Source of the DNA: Microcoleus sp. FACHB-61 | Lineage (GTDB): Bacteria > Cyanobacteriota > Cyanobacteriia > Cyanobacteriales > Microcoleaceae | Direction of reading: 5' to 3' | Length of the DNA: 64,000 nucleotides | Assembly (NCBI GenBank): GCA_014695295.1 | Contig: JACJNY010000033.1 | Coordinates: forward strand, 1 to 64,000 | Part shown: piece by piece, positions 57,022-64,000 of the stretch | Layout of the letters: the number at the start of each line of letters is the position of its first letter | Position numbering within the stretch: the stretch's first letter is position 1 | Position numbers and translations under genes: made by a program | The notes under the pieces: model-generated | The model's input: only the letters and a program-made list of their open reading frames with translations | The model's database searches: none | Told to the model about the DNA's origin: nothing

Positions 57022-58875
57022 TCACCTTTTGGCAACAACGGACAAACTGCGAAGCCGATTAATTGCCGCCGCCAATTCAAACCGTCGAAACATGGCGAAA
57101 TCCCCTTCAGGAAAAGGCGATAAAATATCCATGCCCTGCGCGTCAATATCTGCCATCACCAAATCTATGATTTCCGACAAAGTGCGTTTCCCGTCCATGT
57201 ATTGCTGCTTAGCATAAACCATTGCCGCAGCGATCGCCCTTAACTGTCCGCTGTCCACAATTTGCTCAACAGCACCCAAATCAATCTCCTCAGTTCCGAA
57301 AGCCAATTCATCAACATCCCGCACCTTCACCCGCACATCTCGCCGTCCCCGACTCGGATCTAAACTAGCAGGAACCGGCACTCTTTGAGTAATCTTACCA
57401 AAATTTTCTCCCCCTTCAGCAGCGCGGCTAGTAGAGTAATTTTTAGCAATTTCTTTAGCTTTTTCCGTCACATTATCTGCTTGAAAATTTTCCATTGCAA
57501 TCACAGTATCCGCCACATCAAAATAATCGCCGCTTCCGCCCATTACTAAAATAGTCGATACGCCGCAATCTGCGTACAACTGTTTAACTTTATCAATAAA
57601 CGGCGTAATCGGTTCCTTATCCTTAGCGATGAGTTCCTGCATTCGGCGATCGCGAATCATAAAATTCGTCGCCGCCGTATCCTCATCCACCAATAAAACA
57701 GGCACTAAATCCCCTTGTGAAATAGCGACTAATTGCGTCTCTAAAACAAAAGACTGAGCTTCTCCCTTCTTCCCTCTTCCTTCTTCCTTCTTCCCTCTTC
57801 CTTCTTCCTTCTTCCTTCTCCCCACTTCCAAAGCCTCAATAATATTAGCAGCTTGCGACGTGCTACCGCTCGCATTCTCAGTATAAAATTGTGCAGTATC
57901 TCTACCTTGCGGCAAGTGGTTAATAAAAGGCGAAATATCAACTCCCGCCACACTTCTGCCATCTTCCGCTCTAATTTTCACCGCCGCCGGATTAGTCACC
58001 ACAAATTCCCGACCATCTCCCGGAATTCGGTTGTAAACTCCCAACTCAATCGCCCTGAGTAAAGTTGATTTGCCGTGATAGCCGCCGCCAACAATCAAAG
58101 TAACGCCAGCGGGAAGACCCATACCGGAAATCAAACCGCGATTCGGACAGTTAAACTCAACTTTTAACGACGGCGGCGACTGAAAAGCCACAGCATTATT
58201 TAACAAAGGACTGTTGTCAACACCGCTGCGGCGGGGTAAAATAGAACCGTCAGCAACAAACGCAACTAATCCCTTTTGAGCTAACTGCTGCCGCAGCCAG
58301 TCAGCATCTTCTACAGTTTCAACGTGACGGCGACATTCCGCAGCATTTAAGTGAGGATATTTGAGAGAATTGCTGACAATTTGCGGAATATCTTCGCACA
58401 GCATTTCAGCAGCTTGTCGCCCTAAGATACTGCGTCCGCCCGCTGGAAGTCCGACGGCAAATCGCAGTTCAACTCCTCCTAAATCTTCGATATCGGATGT
58501 ATTTGAGGAAATGATAAATGCGGAAGTTCGCCCTAAAACTTCTTGTCCGAAGCCAGTCACTGCAATCAAACCACTTTTCCCAGTGCCGCGTTTGCTGCTG
58601 ATGCTGTGTGCTGCTTGGTCAAATTGGCGAGTTAGGTAATCTCGCAAGGCTATTTCTCGACTGCGAGAGTTGAAAAGTTCGCGGGGAAGTTGAGCAATGT
58701 TTGGCGGAACTCTGACTCTAAATTTACTGGGAGAAGCAAACGGATCTCCCTGCACGTAATCAATAATTAATGTGAATTCAGAAAAGTCGTAGTTACCTTT
58801 AATGTCTTTGTAGGCTTTGTAGCTTCGATTGTCTAGTTCCCGTAAATGCCGTTGCAGGCTTTCTTTGTTAGTCAT
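57022..58875 (-). CDS. Predicted ATPase of the ABC class (ABC_ATPase, pfam09818-like) with a repeat insertion
   Basis: 617 aa. The family is cytoplasmic, stand-alone and functionally unassigned. Key parts: LRELDNRSYKAYKDIKG at the start, Walker A-like LIVGGGYHGKSTLLRAIELG (about 271-290), the signature region ENASGSTSQAANIIEALEVG (about 333-352), Walker B LLVDEDTAATNFMI (394-407) and ILVMGGSGDYFDVAD. In relatives the signature helix runs almost straight into the Walker B strand; here about 40 residues (353-392) intervene, beginning with the 7-residue repeat KKEEGRG encoded by a TTCCTTC heptamer array. The frame is kept open, so the protein may still fold, with the insert as a loop. Confidence 0.88.
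   Translation of the reverse strand: MTNKESLQRHLRELDNRSYKAYKDIKGNYDFSEFTLIIDYVQGDPFASPSKFRVRVPPNIAQLPRELFNSRSREIALRDYLTRQFDQAAHSISSKRGTGKSGLIAVTGFGQEVLGRTSAFIISSNTSDIEDLGGVELRFAVGLPAGGRSILGRQAAEMLCEDIPQIVSNSLKYPHLNAAECRRHVETVEDADWLRQQLAQKGLVAFVADGSILPRRSGVDNSPLLNNAVAFQSPPSLKVEFNCPNRGLISGMGLPAGVTLIVGGGYHGKSTLLRAIELGVYNRIPGDGREFVVTNPAAVKIRAEDGRSVAGVDISPFINHLPQGRDTAQFYTENASGSTSQAANIIEALEVGRRKKEEGRGKKEEGRGKKGEAQSFVLETQLVAISQGDLVPVLLVDEDTAATNFMIRDRRMQELIAKDKEPITPFIDKVKQLYADCGVSTILVMGGSGDYFDVADTVIAMENFQADNVTEKAKEIAKNYSTSRAAEGGENFGKITQRVPVPASLDPSRGRRDVRVKVRDVDELAFGTEEIDLGAVEQIVDSGQLRAIAAAMVYAKQQYMDGKRTLSEIIDLVMADIDAQGMDILSPFPEGDFAMFRRFELAAAINRLRSLSVVAKR
57763..57818 (+). repeat. Heptamer STRR inside a coding sequence
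   Basis: Eight consecutive units of TTCC(C/T)TC or close variants. The complementary strand is translated as part of the ABC-class ATPase, where 3 x 7 nt gives an exact 7-residue period (KKEEGRG). Confidence 0.9.
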
Positions 58876-58878
58876 TTG

Positions 58879-58920
58879 TTATTGGTTATTAGTTATTAGT
58901 TATTAGTTATTTGTTATTTA
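58879..58920 (+). repeat. Heptamer STRR upstream of the ABC-class ATPase gene
   Basis: Six units around TTATTAG (TTATTGG, three TTATTAG, TTATTTG, TTATTTA) start 4 bp before the start codon of the minus-strand ATPase gene, filling its leader. Confidence 0.8.
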
Positions 58921-59130
58921 GCTCGTTTTAGCTGGTTCCTAGGCTCTGCCTAGGAACTGATTTCCAGAGGCTCTGCCTCGCTTTATTTGTTATTTAGCTG
59001 GTTTTAGCTGGTTCCTAGGCTCTGCCTAGGAACCGATTTCCAGAGGCTCTGCCTCGCTTGCTTGGCGTGGGAAAATTGGAGGCAGAGCCTCCGGATATGC
59101 GTTACCAGGCAGAGCCTGGTAACGAGTAGA
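58912..59130. repeat. 72-bp direct duplication of GAGGCTCTGCCTC palindromes
   Basis: 58912-58983 and 58988-59059 differ at only two positions. Each contains TTCCTAGGCTCTGCCTAGGAA and AGAGGCTCTGCCTCG. Further palindromes GGAGGCAGAGCCTCC and GTTACCAGGCAGAGCCTGG-TAAC follow to 59130. Related to the modules at 45600-45736. Confidence 0.8.
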
Positions 59131-59144
59131 TTACCGATTACCAA

Positions 59145-60182
59145 TTACCGAATTTCCAATAATTTAGCCGTGGCATTAACAACAATTTGAGCAGAACCGG
59201 CGAAAAAAGGTCGATCGATAGTTGCTAATGTATCGCTAGATTGGTGATAGTGGGGCGATCGCAAATTTGCAGTATCCGTCACCAACACAGCACCAATTCC
59301 TTTATACCAGAAAGGCGCGTGGTCGCTGCGCAAAACATCGGGAGTCAGCAACCCTTTGAGGGGAACCGGCAGCGCCACCACCGGCGGCAAATCGGCTTTT
59401 CCAGACTCCGCAAAACTTTTCAATAGCAGCGGATGTTCCGCATCCCCAATCACAGCGATAAACTCGCCTTTGTCGGGAGATGTTACCCCCGATGCTTCTA
59501 GAAAAGGTTGCGCTGTCAATCCTTCGGGATATTGCTGGCATCCGGGCGTGCGGCAGGCATAACCTACCATATCCAGGACGATCGCTCCCTGCAAATTTTT
59601 TAACCGCGCCTCGCTACCGGTGAATGCTAAACTGCCTAAAAGTCCGATTTCTTCCCTGTCGAAAAATGCTACTTGCAGTGTCCGAGGTGTGGGGCGAGAA
59701 CCCAGCAATCTTGCTACTTCTAAAACTACTGCAACTCCCGTCGCATTGTCGTCAGCGCCCGGGGAGTTCGGTACAGTATCGTAGTGTGCTGCGACTAAAA
59801 TTGCACCGGAGTTTGAGTCAGTACCTTTTCTCTCCGCGAAGACATTGATTCCGCGATCGAACTGCTGCAAATCAGGGGAAAATCCTAATGTTTGGAGTTG
59901 TTGGGAAATGTAGTCTCTAGTAAAAGAGCGAGATCGTTCTCCATCGCGTTCTCCTGCTAAATTATCGACGTGTTTCCACAACCGGGACTGGTCAATTTGG
60001 GGCAGATAAACTGCATTTTTTTCAGCAGGAAGCGGAAAGGGAGACGGGTTTTGGGAAGTGTGGATATTGCGATCGATCGAAACTTCGGGTACAGCCGACA
60101 ACCGCTGCCACGAGTGAGAACCCCAACCCGCAGCCGTCACCGCAACCACAATAAATAGCGCTATCCAAATCAATTGTTTCAT
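59145..60182 (-). CDS. M28-family metallopeptidase
   Basis: 345 aa from ATG 60182 (MKQLIWIALFIVVAVTAAGW), which starts at a signal-anchor; a GTG 13 codons upstream lies in the TTACGCAC repeat and is less likely. The peptidase domain (about 85-345) has the zinc-binding pattern LVAAHYDTVPNSPGADDNATG (His, bridging Asp), FDREEIGLLGS (catalytic Glu and ligand Glu), VLDMVGYACRTPGCQ (Asp) and the last His in LRSPHYHQSSDT. It should cleave N-terminal amino acids outside the cytoplasm. SDHAPFWYKG is also characteristic. No operon partner is apparent. Confidence 0.9.
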   Translation of the reverse strand: MKQLIWIALFIVVAVTAAGWGSHSWQRLSAVPEVSIDRNIHTSQNPSPFPLPAEKNAVYLPQIDQSRLWKHVDNLAGERDGERSRSFTRDYISQQLQTLGFSPDLQQFDRGINVFAERKGTDSNSGAILVAAHYDTVPNSPGADDNATGVAVVLEVARLLGSRPTPRTLQVAFFDREEIGLLGSLAFTGSEARLKNLQGAIVLDMVGYACRTPGCQQYPEGLTAQPFLEASGVTSPDKGEFIAVIGDAEHPLLLKSFAESGKADLPPVVALPVPLKGLLTPDVLRSDHAPFWYKGIGAVLVTDTANLRSPHYHQSSDTLATIDRPFFAGSAQIVVNATAKLLEIR

Positions 60183-60553
60183 CAGTAAGTCTATTTGAGA
60201 TTTTAGACAAGGCTTACGCACTCCTCACTCCCATAAACCGGGTTTTTTAGCGGAGCGAGGGCTGCAACTAAGTCTTTTCGTAGAACCTGGTTGATGTGTT
60301 CTGGACTGTTATATTTTAAATTTTACATTGACACCAGAGTTAAAAATAAACCTGTTTCAAAAAATGAAACTCAAAACTCTTAAGACGAGGTGCGGCAGAG
60401 CCTGTTTTTTGTTTTTTTATTTACATAAAAAAACAAGTAAAAACCTTTAAATGTCGCCGTCGAATGTCGCCGTCGAATGTCTCCTGCTTATAGGAGCATT
60501 TGACAGCGACATTCACCCCTACTAATTCAGCGTTCAAAGTTCACAACTCACAA
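60183..60553. other. Intergenic region with repeats
   Basis: Begins with a TTACGCACTC...AAACCGGGTTTTTTAG copy of the family at 31986. Further on are tandem AATGTCGCCGTCG copies (60450-60475) and the hairpin listed separately. No gene. Confidence 0.5.
60463..60513. repeat. Imperfect hairpin (AATGTCGCCGTCGAATGTCTCC)
   Basis: 60463-60485 and 60492-60513 are complementary with a few mismatches around a 6-nt loop (CTCCTGCTTATAGGAG). The left arm is preceded by an extra copy of AATGTCGCCGTCG. Confidence 0.6.
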
Positions 60554-61132
60554 CTACTTTTTTTCCCATTCTATCTCCTTGTTTTCCAATATCAACCCGC
60601 TGCTGGTGGGAACAGCGTAAGGAATAGTTGTGGCTGAAAATTTGACTATTTCAGTTGGTTGTTGAAACCACTCGGAATAACTGGGATTTAATTGGTCGTA
60701 AAGTGTTTTTAAAGCTTGGATTTCTGCCTCTAGCTGGGCTGCTGCTTGATTGATTCTGCGAGCTTGTGTTTGCAAGCGCTTTTCCCCGGTTTGAACTTTG
60801 TTTTCTAGTTCTTGCCAGTGCTGTCCTGCCGCCAATTTTTCTATTTCAGCTTGTTTGTAGGACAGTAAAGCCTGTTTTTGTTGCAGTTGCTTTTCAGTAA
60901 TTTTAGTCTCTCGGTCAATCTCCTGGATTTGCTGCAACCACTGTTCCCCAAAAGCAGCATTTTGCTGATGGAACTCGGCAATAGCCTCAGGAGTATTATT
61001 CTTGGGAAAACTGACTGCCACTCGGCACTCAGAGCGCTGTACGCCAAGTTTTTCCCGCGACTCTTGCAGGGCGGCAACTTCTGCTTGCAGCGCGCGGACT
61101 TCTTTTTGGAGTTCTGGGATCGTCTGACTCAT
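60554..61132 (-). CDS. Coiled-coil protein of unknown function
   Basis: 192 aa, not recognised. Nearly the whole length is heptad-rich helix (IPELQKEVRALQAEVAALQE, then QLQQKQALLSYKQAEIEKLA and RINQAAAQLEAEIQALKTLY), with a short conserved-looking C-terminal tail (YSEWFQQPTEIVKFSATTIP). No signal peptide or membrane helix, so it is probably cytoplasmic and oligomeric. It lies alone before the GGDEF gene on the other strand. Confidence 0.7.
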   Translation of the reverse strand: MSQTIPELQKEVRALQAEVAALQESREKLGVQRSECRVAVSFPKNNTPEAIAEFHQQNAAFGEQWLQQIQEIDRETKITEKQLQQKQALLSYKQAEIEKLAAGQHWQELENKVQTGEKRLQTQARRINQAAAQLEAEIQALKTLYDQLNPSYSEWFQQPTEIVKFSATTIPYAVPTSSGLILENKEIEWEKK

Positions 61133-61480
61133 TGGTTCAATTAGTGGAGCTCTGCATCGATTTTAAGCTAATTGTTTATTTTTATAACCAATCCCGATCG
61201 CTGGATTGCGGGAATCATCTAATTTTAGCGCGCTCAGGGCCGATGTCTAGGCATAATGGCTTATAACTTGTGGCAGAATGGCTGATGGTATATTTTAAAT
61301 TAAGATTAAAATTATAATTATTTACGAGCCTAAAATATTTGTGTGGAAAATCTAACTTACCAACTTAACACAAATTAAGATTAGATAGGTTTTATTTTTC
61401 TACATCAGGTTTTGGGCAATTTTTTCATATTTTTACAGCGGCAAAGCATCTATTTAAAATAAAATTAGGAACACGAGCAA
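61133..61480. other. Divergent promoter region, no gene seen
   Basis: 348 bp, AT-rich towards the PAS-GGDEF start; nothing else recognised. Confidence 0.4.
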
Positions 61481-64000
61481 ATGAAAATTACCTATCGATT
61501 AATTTTGGGATGTTTAACTGCTGCTATTTTTGGTGTGGAATGTGGCATTAATGCAAAAATAGTGCTAGCAAGTGTAGGGGATAAAGAGGGCAATCGCGCT
61601 ATAGAATCAATGTTGGTTGCACCTCAGAAACTTAGCTATTTGCGATCGGCCTCTCGCCCTCCTGCTTCTGCAAGCGTTGACTTGTTTTTGGATAAATTAT
61701 CCTACATAGAACCAGTAAATTTACCGAGCGACAATTTTATACAATCTCAGGATAATCCTGGAAAAAAGCGTACTTTCAGGTTAAGAACAATCTGTTCATA
61801 TCTGGCTGTTATTTCTGTAGTAATTTTTTTATTAATCAGGACAAATAGAGTAAATATCTTATCCAAGGCGATCGGGTTAATCAAACCGAAGTCTCAAACA
61901 GGGAAGGACAAGTTACCAGAAAAAGAAAAAGTGTTGGCTCCGAAAAAAGAACAGGATATCTGGGATACTATTGCCAAAATGACCCAAGATTTGCAGCAAA
62001 CTGCCGAATATGCCCTCGATATTTGCGAGGAAATGAATGTCTCGATAATTGCGACCACCCCTGGCGGTCATATCCTGTCGTTAAACCAAACTACGTGTCA
62101 GCTTTTGGGATATTCTAAAAAAGAGTTGTTAGGCAAACCAATAGCCGGACTTTTTAAGAAAACTGAATCACCTGCGCCCGAGTTAGAATTAGCAAATTTA
62201 ACAGCCGAATGTTCTGTCCGCAACGTCGAAAAAGTCTACCTTTCTAAACAGGGAAAAAAAATAATTGTACTGCTTTCTATTTCAACTATTCGCGACGGCA
62301 AAGGCGAGGTCAGCGGCAAGTTGTATATAGCACAAGATATTACCGATAGCAAGCGGGCTGAAAGAAATTTGCGGCGCAGTGAAAAAAAGTTTCGGCAACT
62401 GATAGAAACTGTTAATGCTGCTGCATTTATCTATCACCGCAGACAGTTGCGCTATGTCAATTCTCAGACAGAAGCTCTGACTGGATATACTCGCGAAGAA
62501 TTGCTAGCGTTGGATTTATACGACTTAATTCATCGAGATTTTCTAGAAATAGTTAAAAAATGGGGTAAACCCAGCCAGCCGCGATCGAGTGTCGGCTCAA
62601 AATATGAAGTAAAAATTCTCACGAAAACCGGAGAAACACGCTGGATTGAAGCAACTGTGGATCTTATCAAATTTGAGAGAAAAGCGTCAATATTAATCAC
62701 AGCGTTTGACATCAGCGATCGCAAATTAGCAAAGTTAGAACTAGAAACATCTCTTTCCTTGCTTCAGGCAACCATTGAATCTACGGCAGACGGCATTCTG
62801 GCGGTTGATGGCCAAGGAAAAGTTGTCAGCTTTAACCGTAAGTTTGCCCAAATGTGGCAGTTGCCGGATTACCTGCTCGATTTGAGAGATAACAACCAAA
62901 TTTTGGGTTTCGGAATCAACCAGTTAAAATACCCGGAAATCTTTCTCAACCGCGCTAAAGAATTGTCCGATCGCCCTGCAGCAGAAAGTTACGATATTAT
63001 CGAGTTTATAGATGGCAGAATCTTCGAGCGCTACTCGCTGCCGCAGCGCACGGGAGGCAAGATTACTGGTCGAGTATTCAGCTTTCGGGATGTAACGGAA
63101 CGCCTGCAATCCGAAGAAAAACTCCGCAAAAGCGAAGAACGCTTTCACCTGCTGACGCGGGCGACAAATGATGCAGTATGGGATTTTGATTTGTTAAAAA
63201 ATGAGTATTGGTTGAGTAAAGAGTTTGAAAAAGTTTTTGGATACAAACTAAACGAAACTCAGACGATAGAATTAGAATCTTGGTGGCTAAATATTCATCC
63301 CGAAGAACGGGAAAGAGTGATGTCAAGCTTCAACGCAACAATGAACTCAGACGCTCAATGTTGGTCGGAGGAATACAGCTTTCACCGTGCAGACGGGGGT
63401 TATGTTTTTGTACTAGATCGCGGGTACATCATCCGCAATGAAAGTGGCAAAGCAGTAAGGGCGATCGGCACAATGATGGACATCACCCAGCGCAAGCAAG
63501 CTGAAGAAATTATTCGCTATCAAGCTGTTTATGACCAACTCACCGGTTTACCGAACCGGATACTTTTTAACGAGCGGCTGCTGGCGTCATTAAAAAAAGC
63601 TAAAAAAACCCAAAAAATGCTAGCTGTGATGTTTTTAGACTTGGACAGATTCAAAAAAATTAATGATACACTAGGTCACGCTGCGGGCGATCGCCTGTTA
63701 GAGGGTTTTGCCGGACGCATCAGCGACACTTTGCGATCGACTGATACGGTAGCCCGCTGGGGAGGCGACGAATTTACCGTACTGCTTCCGGAGATCAATT
63801 GCTTAGAAGATGCAGTTAAAACAGCTCAAAGAATATTCAACAATTTAAAGCCAGCATTTAAACTAGAAGAACAGGCTTTCCACGTCAGCAGCAGCATCGG
63901 CATTGCCCTTTATCCCGATGACGGTGAAGATGCCGAAACTTTAGTCAAAAATGCCGATGCCGCCTTGTACCGCGCTAAAGAAATGGGAAGAAATAACTAT
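61481..64000 (+). CDS. Membrane-bound multi-PAS diguanylate cyclase (partial, runs off the end)
   Basis: At least 840 residues, open from ATG 61481 to the window edge. A signal-anchor (about 5-28) and a second TM (SYLAVISVVIFLLI, about 108-121) bracket a short periplasmic stretch. Then come about four PAS/PAC units: near 185-290 (MNVSIIATTPGGHILSLNQT), 305-410 (FRQLIETVNAAAFIYHRRQL), 425-540 (ATIESTADGILAVDGQGKVV) and 550-675 (FHLLTRATNDAVWDFDLL). The GGDEF domain follows (DQLTGLPNRILFNERLL, FLDLDRFKKINDTLGHAAGD, RWGGDEF at about 760-766), with the active-site motif intact, so it should make c-di-GMP. An EAL domain may follow beyond 64000, as is common for this architecture. Confidence 0.92.
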   Translation, partial: MKITYRLILGCLTAAIFGVECGINAKIVLASVGDKEGNRAIESMLVAPQKLSYLRSASRPPASASVDLFLDKLSYIEPVNLPSDNFIQSQDNPGKKRTFRLRTICSYLAVISVVIFLLIRTNRVNILSKAIGLIKPKSQTGKDKLPEKEKVLAPKKEQDIWDTIAKMTQDLQQTAEYALDICEEMNVSIIATTPGGHILSLNQTTCQLLGYSKKELLGKPIAGLFKKTESPAPELELANLTAECSVRNVEKVYLSKQGKKIIVLLSISTIRDGKGEVSGKLYIAQDITDSKRAERNLRRSEKKFRQLIETVNAAAFIYHRRQLRYVNSQTEALTGYTREELLALDLYDLIHRDFLEIVKKWGKPSQPRSSVGSKYEVKILTKTGETRWIEATVDLIKFERKASILITAFDISDRKLAKLELETSLSLLQATIESTADGILAVDGQGKVVSFNRKFAQMWQLPDYLLDLRDNNQILGFGINQLKYPEIFLNRAKELSDRPAAESYDIIEFIDGRIFERYSLPQRTGGKITGRVFSFRDVTERLQSEEKLRKSEERFHLLTRATNDAVWDFDLLKNEYWLSKEFEKVFGYKLNETQTIELESWWLNIHPEERERVMSSFNATMNSDAQCWSEEYSFHRADGGYVFVLDRGYIIRNESGKAVRAIGTMMDITQRKQAEEIIRYQAVYDQLTGLPNRILFNERLLASLKKAKKTQKMLAVMFLDLDRFKKINDTLGHAAGDRLLEGFAGRISDTLRSTDTVARWGGDEFTVLLPEINCLEDAVKTAQRIFNNLKPAFKLEEQAFHVSSSIGIALYPDDGEDAETLVKNADAALYRAKEMGRNNY

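Overview
The window looks like chromosomal DNA of a filamentous, non-heterocystous type of cyanobacterium (Oscillatoria/Microcoleus-like; the genus is my inference). Supporting signs are frequent HIP1-type GCGATCGC octamers, a PII gene behind a perfect NtcA box, the acyl-ACP reductase/aldehyde deformylating oxygenase pair, a Ser/Thr kinase fused to GUN4, many short heptamer tandem repeats (STRRs) and several dispersed palindromic repeat families. No tRNA, rRNA or CRISPR array was recognised.

Layout. 0-1.5 kb: N-terminally truncated TnpB gene with a possible right end. 1.5-5.6 kb: hybrid histidine kinase followed 11 bp later by a response-regulator/kinase. 5.6-11.5 kb: SIMPL protein, YkvA-like membrane protein, PcrA/UvrD helicase, PD-(D/E)XK-like protein, FGGY sugar kinase. 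11.6-18.1 kb: small gene relic, zinc-ribbon/kinase/GUN4 protein, acetolactate synthase with C-terminal zinc ribbon, MFS exporter, glnB, with two MITE-like elements between. 18.2-25.7 kb: rdgB, phosphohexomutase, folE, SDR, accA, aar, ado, all on the minus strand; the last four carry fatty-acid and alkane synthesis. 26-32.4 kb: accessory-looking block with a lone sugar-ABC permease, small membrane protein, uncharacterised 342-aa protein, a split STAND NTPase/TPR pair and two small ORFs. 32.8-38.9 kb: PadR regulator, membrane-fusion protein and RND pump. 39-42.2 kb: small ORF, TnpB relic, DUF4112 protein, dnaK. 42.8-51 kb: treY, treZ, glycogen-debranching enzyme and glucokinase, a coherent glycogen-to-trehalose/glucose module. 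51.3-54 kb: 14-unit TPR protein and its 161-aa partner. 54-61.1 kb: FHA-ABC transporter overlapping an EVE-domain gene, an ABC-class ATPase carrying an in-frame STRR insertion, M28 peptidase, coiled-coil protein. 61.5-64 kb: multi-PAS GGDEF gene running off the end.

The most unusual observations are the heptamer STRR translated as a 7-residue repeat just before the Walker B strand of the ABC-class ATPase, the STAND NTPase whose TPR sensor is encoded by a separate adjacent gene, and several repeat families whose palindrome arms differ between copies yet remain complementary. Several starts were moved from the longest reading frame to internal ATG/TTG codons, and the reasons are given in the entries.
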